64,000 nucleotides of DNA. It comes from Candidatus Obscuribacter sp. (GTDB lineage: Bacteria; Cyanobacteriota; Vampirovibrionia; Obscuribacterales; Obscuribacteraceae). Shown piece by piece: positions 54,033 through 64,000 of this stretch. The stretch lies in NCBI GenBank assembly GCA_016718315.1, contig JADKDV010000004.1, positions 186,001 through 250,000 of the forward strand, written 5' to 3'. A program made the translations under genes and the position numbers. Below the pieces are notes generated by a model. That model had not been told where the DNA came from. It saw only the letters and a list, made by a program, of their open reading frames with translations, and did not search any database. How positions within the stretch are numbered: the stretch's first letter is position 1; every line of letters begins with the position of its first letter.

Positions 54033-54971
54033 TCAGACCTTCTCGGCGACAATCACGCCCGTGGTGTCAGGGGCGGTGATGCGCTCGCCAGGTCGACCGT
54101 CCGTGTCAGCGTGCAGCCAGACGTGTCCGTCGTAGCGGTTATCCTCGATCCAGGGATTGAGGTAGCTCGCCGCATGCAGCACACGGTAGCCGGTCGTGCG
54201 CAGCTCTTGCACCCACTCGTCCACAGTAAAGACGCCAAACTCCTCGTTGACCTCCATAGCCCAGTTGGCCAGGTAGTCCTTCTTCGAGAGGAATTCATTG
54301 GCTTCATGCAGACTCGTGGTAAACCACGTGACACCGTCTATGGTGTGCTCCACGTAGCTGATGCCGGGGCTCGCCGCCTTGCCCTTAAACTCACGGGCAA
54401 ACTTGCGGAAGCGCTCTTGCAGCTCCTCATCGCGACAACGCAGCCAGACGCGCTCACCACCGTGCTCGGGCTTGACGCCGTCGCGGATGATGATGCGTCC
54501 GTGCGGCGCCAGCTCATGCCAGGTGTTGGCGAGAGCGAGGCGCACCTGGTCACGGTCGTAGCCGGTGTACGAAAAGACCTCGTGCATCACCGAGCTAAAA
54601 ATAACCGTCGACAGGCTGTTGTCGGCAAAGCGCCGGTGGATGATGTTGGCTTTGACCACCGAGACGTTGTGGTTGGGATACTGCTGCGCCAGGGAGCGGC
54701 GCAACAGCTCACGCGAGAGGTCGACGCCGACGATCTGCGACTCAGCAAAGAGCGTCGAGAGATGGATCAGCAAGGTGCCCGTGCCGCAGCCCTTGTCGAC
54801 GATTTTGCCGGCGAGGACGTAGGGGCAGACGTCGTTGATCTTGACCGACATGCTGGCGTCCATGCCCTGGCTGTAGACAGCAAAGTCACGGCCAGAGCAC
54901 AGCTCCTCGTCGTCGTTGAGCAGGCTGTCTTGCAGTGCCTGCGAGTGGTGTATGACAGGTTGATGAGACAT
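54033..54971 (-). CDS. Class I SAM-dependent methyltransferase
   Basis: 312 residues from ATG 54971 (AAGG about 10 bases upstream); the open frame extends to 55037 without a better start. A substrate-binding N-terminus is followed by motif I (KIVDKGCGTGTLLIHLST), SQIVGVDLSRELLRRSLA (acidic residue), NVSVVKANIIHRRFADNSLS, and VIFSSVMHEVFSYTGYDRDQ, then HGRIIIRDGVKPEHGGE. The fold is the ubiquinone/menaquinone-biosynthesis-like type, with a 90-residue C-terminal extension. GC content and third-position GC are visibly higher than in surrounding genes and match the neighbouring icd gene. Substrate unknown. Confidence 0.75.
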   Translation of the reverse strand: MSHQPVIHHSQALQDSLLNDDEELCSGRDFAVYSQGMDASMSVKINDVCPYVLAGKIVDKGCGTGTLLIHLSTLFAESQIVGVDLSRELLRRSLAQQYPNHNVSVVKANIIHRRFADNSLSTVIFSSVMHEVFSYTGYDRDQVRLALANTWHELAPHGRIIIRDGVKPEHGGERVWLRCRDEELQERFRKFAREFKGKAASPGISYVEHTIDGVTWFTTSLHEANEFLSKKDYLANWAMEVNEEFGVFTVDEWVQELRTTGYRVLHAASYLNPWIEDNRYDGHVWLHADTDGRPGERITAPDTTGVIVAEKV

Positions 54972-55061
54972 GGCGATTGACCTTTTGCAGAGGTTGAAAT
55001 AACGGTTGCCATCGCGAGGACGACAACCGCTGGTCATAGACCGCCGGTCGTCATTTCCCCA

Positions 55062-56426
55062 TCAGGCTTTGTCGCCGCCTTTGCCGCTCGCCGGGCTCTT
55101 GCCCTTGGAGCCGCTTGCGGCGCTAGGCGTGCTGCCGCCCTTGCCCTTGCTAGCAACCTTGCGCCGCGGCTTGGCCATGTTGGCCATGACCGTCTTGGCA
55201 AAGTCGCTGGTGGAGAGCTGGGTGGCGTTCTTCATGTACCGAGCCAGGTCACCGGTGACGGTCTTGGCGCGGATGGACTTGGCGATGGCTGCGGTGGCGA
55301 TGTCCGCCGCTTCCTGCCAGCCCAGGTACTCGAGCATCATCACGCCCGACAGCAGCACCGAGCAGGGGTTGGCGAGACCTTTGCCGGCGATGTCGGGAGC
55401 GGTGCCATGGGTGGCCTCAAAGAGCGCGCACTTGGAGCCGATGTTGCCTCCCGGTGCGATGGCCAGACCGCCGACTTGTGCGGCAGCGGCGTCGGAGATG
55501 TAGTCGCCGTTGAGGTTCATCGTGGCGATGACGCTAAACTTGTCCGACTTGGTGAGCAGCTCGAAGAAGGTCGCGTCGGCGATGCGGTGGTTGAGCAGGA
55601 TCTTGCCCTCGGGCAGATTGCCTCCGTGCTTGCTCCACAGATCCGCCTCCAGGACCATCGTGTCACCAAACTCCTCGGCGGCGAGTTCCAGACCCCAGCG
55701 CAGGAAGGCGCCTTCGGTGTACTTCTGGATGTTGCCCTTGTGGACGATGGTGACGACCTTGCGGTTGTTGTCGATGGCGTACTGAATTGCCGCGCGGATG
55801 AGCCGACGTGAGCCGGTGCGCGACATGATCTTGATGCCGACGCCGGTATCTTCGGGCACATCGAAGCCGTACTTGCGGCACAGCGCCAGCGTCTCTTTGG
55901 CAAAGTCGGAGCCAATGGGTCCTTCGATGCCGGCGTAGACGTCCTCGATGTTTTCGCGGAAGATGACGACGTCGAGGTCCTGCGGACGCTTGACCACGGA
56001 CGGCACACCTCGGAAGTAGCGCACGGGTCGCACGCAGCTGAAGAGGTCGAAGTGCTGACGCATGGTCACGTTGAGGCTGCGCATGCCTTCACCGGTGGGG
56101 GTGCCGAGCGGGCCCTTGATGGAGACACCAAAGTCGGTGAGCGCCGTCAGGGTGTCGGCAGGCAGGGCGTCGCCAAAGCGAGCCTTGGCCTTGTCACCAG
56201 CGAAGACTTCGAGCCAGGCGATGCTGCGTGCGTCACCGTAGGCGAGATTGACCGAGAGGTCGAGGATGCGCCGCATGGCGTCCGTGATCTCAGCACCGAT
56301 GCCATCGCCCTCGATGAAGGGGATGATCGGATGGTTGGGAGTGACCGGCTTGCCGTTCACAAACTGGATTGTTTCGCCAGCCGGGACAGGTATGCCGTTG
56401 TAGGTTTTCACAGGGCTGTCATTCAT
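55062..56426 (-). CDS. icd: Isocitrate dehydrogenase, predicted NAD+-dependent
   Basis: 454 residues, AAAGGG ribosome-binding site before ATG 56426. Catalyses isocitrate to 2-oxoglutarate and CO2. Motifs: PIIPFIEGDGIGAEITDAMR; GPLGTPTGEGMRSLNVTMRQ, with Ser117 at the E. coli phosphorylation/substrate Ser; FRENIEDVYAGIE; VHKGNIQKYTEGAF; and GGLAIAPGGNIG. The cofactor loop reads HGTAPDIAGKGLANP: the Lys344-Tyr345 pair that binds the NADP phosphate in E. coli is Asp345-Ile346 here, and the later Tyr391 is Gly. Asp-Ile is the pattern of NAD-dependent enzymes. A 35-residue basic Lys/Gly/Ser-rich C-tail (KPRRKVASKGKGGSTPSAAS) is not usual in the family. The gene is GC-rich relative to the window. 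Confidence 0.92.
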   Translation of the reverse strand: MNDSPVKTYNGIPVPAGETIQFVNGKPVTPNHPIIPFIEGDGIGAEITDAMRRILDLSVNLAYGDARSIAWLEVFAGDKAKARFGDALPADTLTALTDFGVSIKGPLGTPTGEGMRSLNVTMRQHFDLFSCVRPVRYFRGVPSVVKRPQDLDVVIFRENIEDVYAGIEGPIGSDFAKETLALCRKYGFDVPEDTGVGIKIMSRTGSRRLIRAAIQYAIDNNRKVVTIVHKGNIQKYTEGAFLRWGLELAAEEFGDTMVLEADLWSKHGGNLPEGKILLNHRIADATFFELLTKSDKFSVIATMNLNGDYISDAAAAQVGGLAIAPGGNIGSKCALFEATHGTAPDIAGKGLANPCSVLLSGVMMLEYLGWQEAADIATAAIAKSIRAKTVTGDLARYMKNATQLSTSDFAKTVMANMAKPRRKVASKGKGGSTPSAASGSKGKSPASGKGGDKA

Positions 56427-56921
56427 TGCAGTTTCCCTTTAAGTTGCTGCATGCAAAAGCGACTGCTGCCATCAAGCGTCATCAGGAGCGCATGAGGGAT
56501 GAGCGGTAGCTGTCGCGTACTTTGGGATTGAAGAATTGTCTGCATTGGCGCCAGATGGCGTCAGGCATTCGTTCTAATCACTATTCGCCAACTCCAGAGA
56601 TAGCCTCCACCAGCTCAGCACGTCGTCTGAGTGCAAGGTTGGTATAGGCGTATCTATGGTGATTTGGAGATTTTTTGTGGCTGTTTTTTAGAAGTTGACG
56701 GAAAGTGATAGGCTTTTAATAATAGAAAAGTCTATGAGTCATAAGACAAGGGTTTTGAGATTAATACTCACGCCCAGGCAGGCGAATTAGATTATATATT
56801 TGCTTATAAACTATGCTAGCTTGCGATACCTTGGCAAAGCCACATTGCTAAAATGGAAAGCGCCTTATTCGCGTAAGGCCTCAAGTTTTCAGGGATAAGC
56901 AGCAAAGAGCCTACCAACCAA
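56427..56921. other. Intergenic region between icd and the Ser/Thr kinase
   Basis: About 500 bases between divergent genes, AT-richer towards the kinase. It should hold promoters for both genes, but I see no consensus pair that I can place with confidence, and no RNA gene. Confidence 0.35.
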
Positions 56922-58506
<1,585 letters not shown>

Positions 58507-58789
58507 GAGTTGGGACTTAGCAACTAGCACTTAGTAGTTAGCACTTATTAGTTGCCAATTTGGGCTGCAAAGCAAAGTTTGGTTTGCTCAATTGTTTTGC
58601 GTATCAAGAAACTATCAAGATTGAGATGGCAGGCATAAAGATCGGGTAAAGGGGCGATCTGGCGTCTAAGTCGTTTGTATACAATTGCTCGTGCTTAAAG
58701 GTGTGGCGGTTTTGACTTGCACTTACGGCAGCCTGTGGCGCTGTATGTGGCTTGGCTGTGCGCATCATTCAGACCAAATACGGGACGTC

Positions 58790-60880
58790 ATGAACAACTC
58801 CAAATTTGCTTGCTACCAGACCCTCGTGGCTATCAGTCTCGGCGTCTATAGTACGGCATTTGCTATGCCAGCGTCTGCGCAGTATTTACCCTCTGGTAGC
58901 ATCCTGGCTAAGCCAGTGATGACGCCAAGACCGAGTTATTCGCCGGTTTTGCGCGCGCCACAGGCTCGTTTTATCCCGCGCGTGGCTCAGTCCGATCTTG
59001 GTCTCAGACCGCCTATCAAAAGTACGCCCAACTCAAGCGCGAGCGCTGGTAGTACAGGAGCCAGTGGCACCCCTGCCACAAGTCCAAACCCAACGAGCCC
59101 AAACGGCAACGGTGCTGGAGCCAATAATACAGGTGCTAGCGGCTCAAGCAACCCCGCTCCAGACTCTCCTCCTGAGACAAATAATCCTATGTCTAACGGC
59201 AACGAGTTTGCCGGTAACACTGAGATGAATAGCGTGCCTGGCATAGATCAAATCAGGCTGCGTGATATCGATCTGGTGCGTCGTGACCTTACCAGTCTGG
59301 CAAATCGGCATCAGCTGCCGCCCCCAGATCCTGGCATGACCAGGCAACAGCTAGGTAAATATTTCTTTGACTTGATTAGCAAACTATCTAATTCACAAGA
59401 GCAGTTTAGCGAGCAAGACTATAACGATATCGGCATCCTCACCGATGAGTTTGACGATGTGCTGCGTCGCGTCAAAGGGCGCTTGGCTCTCTCGGTGCTC
59501 AAAAACGAGTTTGTCTCGCCTCAATCAGCATCGGCAAAAAAGACGCAAGAGCTGGACTCCAGGCTAGCTATACTAGAAAAAGTAAAATTTAGCGGTGACT
59601 TTACCTTTGCGCCACAGTCTGATTTTGGACGTCGCGTATCGGAGAGTACAGCGACAAATTTCCGCGGTCGTATCAATCTTTTGGCTAAAGTCTACGAATC
59701 GAAACCAGATGCCAAAATCGGTGATGCTACGCTCTTTATGCGACTCACGGGAGCATCCGGTCGATTTTTCCCCCGGGACAAATACCTGATGAGTCCTACC
59801 AATGGTTTAAATGATGGTTACGCCAACCCCTTTAATAGCGGTGTGGCTGACGTACAGGTGCCCAACCTGCAAATTAACAACAACAACAGTAATAACGTAC
59901 GCCCGACGGTTTCGTTTGAGCAGATGTATTACTCGCAAGATTTGCGTCCTGCTAAAGATTGGCGTGCTAAGTACCAGATAGGTCTAAACAACCTGGGTAA
60001 TATGATGGACTCCAATAACTATGCTAATAACGAGACTTTTCAGTTTCTCAATACGCAATTTGTAAACAGTATTGCCTTCAAACCAAACTTTATTGGTCCA
60101 TCCAGTGTGTTTTCTCTTGAACGTGGCATCCTCAGAGACAAAGCCTTTTTGCGCGCTACCAGCGCCATGATCAGTTTGTCTGACCGCGACTTTTTTGGCG
60201 GCTTTGGTACTGTCAGTGAGTTGCAATTGGGTCAAAAGTTCTTTAAAAAAGAAGGCAACTTGCGCGCTGGCTATTGGAACTTCAACTTCCGTGGCGGTAG
60301 TGCCAGGCCGCTCGTCACTCCCACTGATACTTCACCGCCCGCCTTGATGTCAATTTTGCCTGGTGGCACCAATCAAGGCAGCCAGCCGACTGGTATGTAT
60401 GTCAACTTTGACCAAAAAATCTGGAAGGATATTGGTCTGTGGGGTCGTTATGCTACCACCGACTTGCAGTTTGGGCAGGTCTTTTTGGGCGGTCTTTTGA
60501 CCTCTCGCCAGAGCTTTAGCTTTGGTACTGAGATACCAGCCAAGCTGCTCCTCAAAAAGCGCACAGATGACGTGCTCGGTCTGGCATATGGTCAAATATC
60601 GTCCTATCGTCGCGGCACAATTACTCCGTCAACTCCTGCTTTTGTAGGCATCAATGGTGTGCCTGCCACCACGCTTGATGAGGTCAATGCCAACGTGGCT
60701 ACCTTAAGTCCTGGTACAAGACCGGCTCAAGAGAAATGTTTTGAAGCTTATTACCGCTGGCAGGTCAATAAAAATGTTTCTGTTTCGCCGGATTTCCAAT
60801 ATATCTGGGCGCCAGGAGCGACAGCTGGTGGCAATCCCGGTATCTGCGTACTCGGTACCAGACTTAACGTAGTCTTTTAA
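58790..60880 (+). CDS. SLH-like outer-membrane porin 1
   Basis: 696 residues from ATG 58790 (GGGA before it; the frame opens at 58685). Signal peptide (FACYQTLVAISLGVYSTAFA, then MPASAQ) followed by a Ser/Gly/Asn/Pro-rich segment. Then a helical SLH-like module: SVPGIDQIRLRDIDLVRRDL, TRQQLGKYFFDLISKLSNS and a coiled-coil-like KTQELDSRLAILEKVKFSG. The rest (residues about 290-696) is a beta-barrel with a cyanobacterial-type OprB/carbohydrate-porin pattern (FDQKIWKDIGLWGRYATTD) and a terminal strand ending in LGTRLNVVF. These proteins pass small solutes through the outer membrane, the SLH-like part binding cell wall. Paralog follows after about 216 bases. Confidence 0.85.
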   Translation: MNNSKFACYQTLVAISLGVYSTAFAMPASAQYLPSGSILAKPVMTPRPSYSPVLRAPQARFIPRVAQSDLGLRPPIKSTPNSSASAGSTGASGTPATSPNPTSPNGNGAGANNTGASGSSNPAPDSPPETNNPMSNGNEFAGNTEMNSVPGIDQIRLRDIDLVRRDLTSLANRHQLPPPDPGMTRQQLGKYFFDLISKLSNSQEQFSEQDYNDIGILTDEFDDVLRRVKGRLALSVLKNEFVSPQSASAKKTQELDSRLAILEKVKFSGDFTFAPQSDFGRRVSESTATNFRGRINLLAKVYESKPDAKIGDATLFMRLTGASGRFFPRDKYLMSPTNGLNDGYANPFNSGVADVQVPNLQINNNNSNNVRPTVSFEQMYYSQDLRPAKDWRAKYQIGLNNLGNMMDSNNYANNETFQFLNTQFVNSIAFKPNFIGPSSVFSLERGILRDKAFLRATSAMISLSDRDFFGGFGTVSELQLGQKFFKKEGNLRAGYWNFNFRGGSARPLVTPTDTSPPALMSILPGGTNQGSQPTGMYVNFDQKIWKDIGLWGRYATTDLQFGQVFLGGLLTSRQSFSFGTEIPAKLLLKKRTDDVLGLAYGQISSYRRGTITPSTPAFVGINGVPATTLDEVNANVATLSPGTRPAQEKCFEAYYRWQVNKNVSVSPDFQYIWAPGATAGGNPGICVLGTRLNVVF

Positions 60881-61096
60881 GAGGGGCACCATCGGAGGTG
60901 CTGGCGATATGTTTTGGATATAAGCGCGGTGCTCTAAATGAGCCGATTTAAGAGGTGTGGGTAGAACCAGAGAGTTAATCAATAGACAAACATTGCATTG
61001 CTATCTAAACTAAAGCGGACTCTATGTACGCTAGTTTGGCTCTGCTTTGGCCAAGATATTGCGCCATGTGAGCTGGGATATGTGGCGGTGTGTCTA

Positions 61097-63058
61097 GTGG
61101 ATATAAAATCTCTTGTAAATCCGCTTGTGCTTGCTTTGACCCTGGGATTAACGCCTGCCCAGCAGTCTTTGGCTGGCAACTTAAATCAAACACTTTCGAC
61201 TTTTAAACCACGAGTAGCTCAGGTTGATTCTCTGGCTCAAGCTCTCCCGCGCACCACATCGGGGGTGCAGACTGCACCAGGCTCAACAAACAGAGCGCAG
61301 TCTACACCTGCTACAACAGCGGTGCCTCAGCCCGATCCTGACATCCCGGAGACCAATTCTCCGATGAATAACGGCAACGAGTTTGCTGGCGCCAACGATA
61401 TGCCCAGTGAGCCTGGTATCGGACAAATTAAGCTGCGCGATATCAATCTGGTCAGGCGCGAGTTGGCTGGTCTTGCCACGCGTCACAACATGACGCCGCC
61501 AGATCCTGCGATGACACGGCAACAGCTCGGTAAGTACTTTTTTGACTTAATTAGCAAGCTTTCAAATTCGCAGTCTGAGCAATTTAGTGAGCAAGACTAC
61601 GGCGATATCGGCATCCTTACTGATGAGTTTGATGATGTGCTGCGTCGCGTCAAAGGACGACTGGCGCTAAGTGTTTTAAAAAATGAGTTGGTTGCGCCAC
61701 AGAGCGCTAGTGCCCAAAAGACTAAAGAGTTAGATGGCAGGCTCGCTATACTCGAAAAGACTAAAATGAGTGGTGACTTTACTTTTGCACCACAGAGCGA
61801 TTTTGGTCGCGATGTCAGCGAGAGTATGGCGACTAATTTCCGCGGGCGCATCAATGTTCTGGCCAAAGTATATGAGGCTAAGCCTGATGCAAAAGTGGGC
61901 GATGCCACGCTATTTATGCGACTGACAGGGGCGTCTGGCAGGTTTTTTCCTCGTGATAAATACCTGATGAGCCCTACTAACGATCTCAATGATCAGTACG
62001 CTAACCCATTTAACAGTGGTGTTGCTGATGTGCAGGTACCCAATCTGCAAATCAACAATAACAACAGTAACAGTGTCCGCCCGACGGTGTCGTTTGAGCA
62101 GATGTACTACGCTCAGGATTTACGTCCAGCCAAAAACTGGCGTGCCAAATATCAAATTGGTCTCAATAACCTGGGCAACATGATGGACTCCAATAACTAC
62201 GCTAACAATGAGACTTTTCAGTTTTTAAATACTCAATTTGTTAATAGCGTTGCTTTTAAACCCAACTTCATTGGTCCATCTACTATTGTTTCTGCCGAGC
62301 GTGGCATCTTGCGTGATCGCGCCTTTTTACGCGCTACAAGCGCCATATTGAGTCTCTCGGATCGCGATTATTTTGGTGGCTTTGGTACAGTGCATGAGCT
62401 GCAATTGGGGCAAAAGTTTTTCAAAAAAGAAGGCAACCTGCGCGCTGGCTATTGGAACTTTAACTTCCGTGGCGGTAGCACCCGGCCACTCGTAACCCCC
62501 ACTGATATTACTCCTCCAGGTCTGTTATCAATCTTGCCTGGTGGCTCCGGTCAGGGCAGTCAGCCTACTGGAATGTATCTAAACTTTGATCAAAAAATCT
62601 GGAAAGACATCGGTCTCTGGGGTCGCTACGCACTTAGCGATAAACAGTTTGGACAGGTGTTTTTGGGCGGTTTGCTGACCTCCAGGCAGAGCTTTAGCTT
62701 TGGTACTGAGATACCAGCCAAGATATTCGTTAAGCGCCGTCCCGATGATGTGTTGGGTATTGCTTATGGTCAGATCTCATCCTATCGTCGCGGCACTATT
62801 ACTCCCTCTACGCCTGCCTTTGTCTCTCTCAATGGTGTGCCCGCCACTACTCTTGATGAGGTCAATGCCAACGTGGGTTTGCTCAGTCCGGGGCTCAGAC
62901 CGGCTCAGGAGAAATGTCTTGAGACTTACTACCGCTTTCAGGTCAACAAAAATGTTTCTGTGTCGCCGGACTTCCAGTATATCTGGGCGCCTGGTGCTAC
63001 CGCTGGTGGCAACCCTGGCATCTGTGTGCTGGGTACCAGGCTAAACGTAGTGTTTTAG
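61097..63058 (+). CDS. SLH-like outer-membrane porin 2
   Basis: 653 residues if GTG 61097 is used, giving a signal peptide DIKSLVNPLVLALTLGLTPA; the frame opens at 60998. It is a close paralog of porin 1: SEPGIGQIKLRDINLVRREL, FSEQDYGDIGILTDEFDDVL, KTKELDGRLAILEKTKMSGD and the same barrel ending in LGTRLNVVF. The linker before the SLH-like part is shorter (Thr/Pro-rich). It ends 15 bases before the convergent slipin gene. Ligand preference cannot be told. Confidence 0.85.
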   Translation: MDIKSLVNPLVLALTLGLTPAQQSLAGNLNQTLSTFKPRVAQVDSLAQALPRTTSGVQTAPGSTNRAQSTPATTAVPQPDPDIPETNSPMNNGNEFAGANDMPSEPGIGQIKLRDINLVRRELAGLATRHNMTPPDPAMTRQQLGKYFFDLISKLSNSQSEQFSEQDYGDIGILTDEFDDVLRRVKGRLALSVLKNELVAPQSASAQKTKELDGRLAILEKTKMSGDFTFAPQSDFGRDVSESMATNFRGRINVLAKVYEAKPDAKVGDATLFMRLTGASGRFFPRDKYLMSPTNDLNDQYANPFNSGVADVQVPNLQINNNNSNSVRPTVSFEQMYYAQDLRPAKNWRAKYQIGLNNLGNMMDSNNYANNETFQFLNTQFVNSVAFKPNFIGPSTIVSAERGILRDRAFLRATSAILSLSDRDYFGGFGTVHELQLGQKFFKKEGNLRAGYWNFNFRGGSTRPLVTPTDITPPGLLSILPGGSGQGSQPTGMYLNFDQKIWKDIGLWGRYALSDKQFGQVFLGGLLTSRQSFSFGTEIPAKIFVKRRPDDVLGIAYGQISSYRRGTITPSTPAFVSLNGVPATTLDEVNANVGLLSPGLRPAQEKCLETYYRFQVNKNVSVSPDFQYIWAPGATAGGNPGICVLGTRLNVVF

Positions 63059-63073
63059 ACGCGCTCCGGTGGT

Positions 63074-63901
63074 TTACGGCTCTGTGCCTTCGATTTTTGT
63101 CTGAGCTAGTTTCATCTCTTGGCTCAGAGCTGTCAATCCAGCGTAGCCACCAAAGCTCATGCTATCGACAGCGCCTGACGGCACGATGACTGTGGCTGCG
63201 TTGCCACCTTTCATGACCTCGTATAGCATGTTCATGCCGCGCAGGTGCAATGCGATTGGATGCTCTTCGTAGACCATGCCAGCATTGGCAAAGCGTCTGG
63301 CGATGTTTAGCTCACTGTCTCCCAGCAAGATACGCGCCTGGCTCTCGCGCTCTGCTTGTGCTACTCGACTCATGGCGTCTTGCAATCCGTCTGGGATTTT
63401 GATGTCGCGCATTTGCACTGACTCTACTTTGACTCCCCATGGCTCTGTCTGAGCATCGAGAGTGGTGGTCATGGATAGATCGAGACCGGCTCTATCAGAG
63501 AGTACTTGACTCAAGTCTGAGCGTCCAATGATGTCGCGCAGAGCTGTTTGGGCGGCACCAATGACTGCCTCGCCGAAGTTAGCAACTTGCAGAGTCGCTA
63601 GTTTGGGATCGACTACTCTCCAGTAGACAACAGTATCTACGTTGACCGGTACATTGTCTTTGGTTAAAGTTTCTTCGGCTGATACGGCACTAGTGATGGT
63701 GCGCAAATCAATCGTAAAAGGAGTGGTCTCAAGAACAGGGATCAAGAAAAACAGCCCTGGTCCTCGCACACCGTTAAATCTACCGAGTAAGAGTACGACT
63801 TTGCGCTCCCACTCATTGCAGATACGCAGGCAAAAATAGCAAAGCACGGCTAAGCCGACTATAGCCATGAATGAAAAAGTGAAAAACAGCCCTAAATTCA
63901 T
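63074..63901 (-). CDS. Slipin (SPFH/band-7 membrane protein)
   Basis: 275 residues. One N-terminal transmembrane helix (FSFMAIVGLAVLCYFCLRI, residues 9-27) is followed by the SPFH domain: NEWERKVVLLLGRFNGVRGP, GLFFLIPVLETTPFTIDLRT, DTVVYWRVVDPKLATLQVAN and ALRDIIGRSDLSQVLSDRA, then a helical C-terminal half (MSRVAQAERESQARILLGDS). Members assemble large membrane rings and often partner with an NfeD-type protease or protein; no such gene is visible here. Good match to the family length. Confidence 0.88.
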   Translation of the reverse strand: MNLGLFFTFSFMAIVGLAVLCYFCLRICNEWERKVVLLLGRFNGVRGPGLFFLIPVLETTPFTIDLRTITSAVSAEETLTKDNVPVNVDTVVYWRVVDPKLATLQVANFGEAVIGAAQTALRDIIGRSDLSQVLSDRAGLDLSMTTTLDAQTEPWGVKVESVQMRDIKIPDGLQDAMSRVAQAERESQARILLGDSELNIARRFANAGMVYEEHPIALHLRGMNMLYEVMKGGNAATVIVPSGAVDSMSFGGYAGLTALSQEMKLAQTKIEGTEP

Positions 63902-64000
63902 GGCACTCTCCAGGCGGCAGTTGTAAAACAGCTGCGATTATAAGTGCTTGGCAGGGGGTTGGGACTTGGATTTTTTTACTACAGACTGAGATTGAATCAG

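Noticed and set aside
54030..54980. 316-codon plus-strand frame
   Set aside because: It is the mirror of the GC-rich methyltransferase gene on the minus strand, which has proper motifs and a ribosome-binding site.

Overview
The window looks like a chromosomal stretch of a Gram-negative-type bacterium from the non-photosynthetic cyanobacterial lineage (Melainabacteria/Vampirovibrionia, Obscuribacter-like). This is inference. It rests on two paralogous outer-membrane porins with an SLH-like N-terminal module (58.8-63.1 kb), secreted caspase-like peptidases, many secreted TPR and BamE-like small proteins, a Ser/Thr kinase, and repeated RHS genes. No rRNA, tRNA or CRISPR array was seen.

Layout. 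0-5 kb: edge-truncated ada, a SAM methyltransferase, a run of micro-ORFs, a tandem GNAT acetyltransferase and two unrecognised proteins. 5.9-38.1 kb: a large accessory region built from three RHS/YD-repeat cassettes. Cassette 1 is membrane protein + lipoprotein + mini-YD protein + RHS1 + TPR protein. Cassette 2 is a second copy of the membrane protein/lipoprotein pair + elastin-like Gly/Pro repeat protein + beta-helix protein + mini-YD + RHS2 + secreted BamE-like protein. Cassette 3 is beta-helix + mini-YD + RHS3 + secreted protein. The three RHS proteins share a transglutaminase-like N-terminal fold whose Cys position is Ser, a DUF6531-type module, YD repeats and the RHS core, and they end in unrelated C-terminal tips. 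Each RHS gene is preceded by a small gene encoding a single YD repeat, and two of them by a phage-tail-spike-like beta-helix gene. This recurrent arrangement is the best candidate for an undescribed system, probably surface-displayed or secreted polymorphic effectors.

38.9-43.3 kb: a decayed IS3-family element, an Imm53-type immunity protein with a Cys/His-rich tail, a TPR protein, and an AbiE-type toxin-antitoxin pair with a well-formed inverted-repeat operator around its -10 box. 43.4-54 kb: a family 9 glycosyltransferase, two secreted caspase-like proteases flanking a lectin-like protein, a DUF4253-like protein, TPR proteins and small BamE-like proteins. 54-56.4 kb: a GC-richer block with a methyltransferase and an isocitrate dehydrogenase whose cofactor residues predict NAD+ rather than NADP+ use. 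56.9-64 kb: a membrane Ser/Thr kinase, two porins and a slipin.

At least eight genes are broken by apparent single-base indels, many at short homopolymer runs. The simplest reading is uncorrected long-read assembly error, so 'pseudogene' calls here should be treated with caution.
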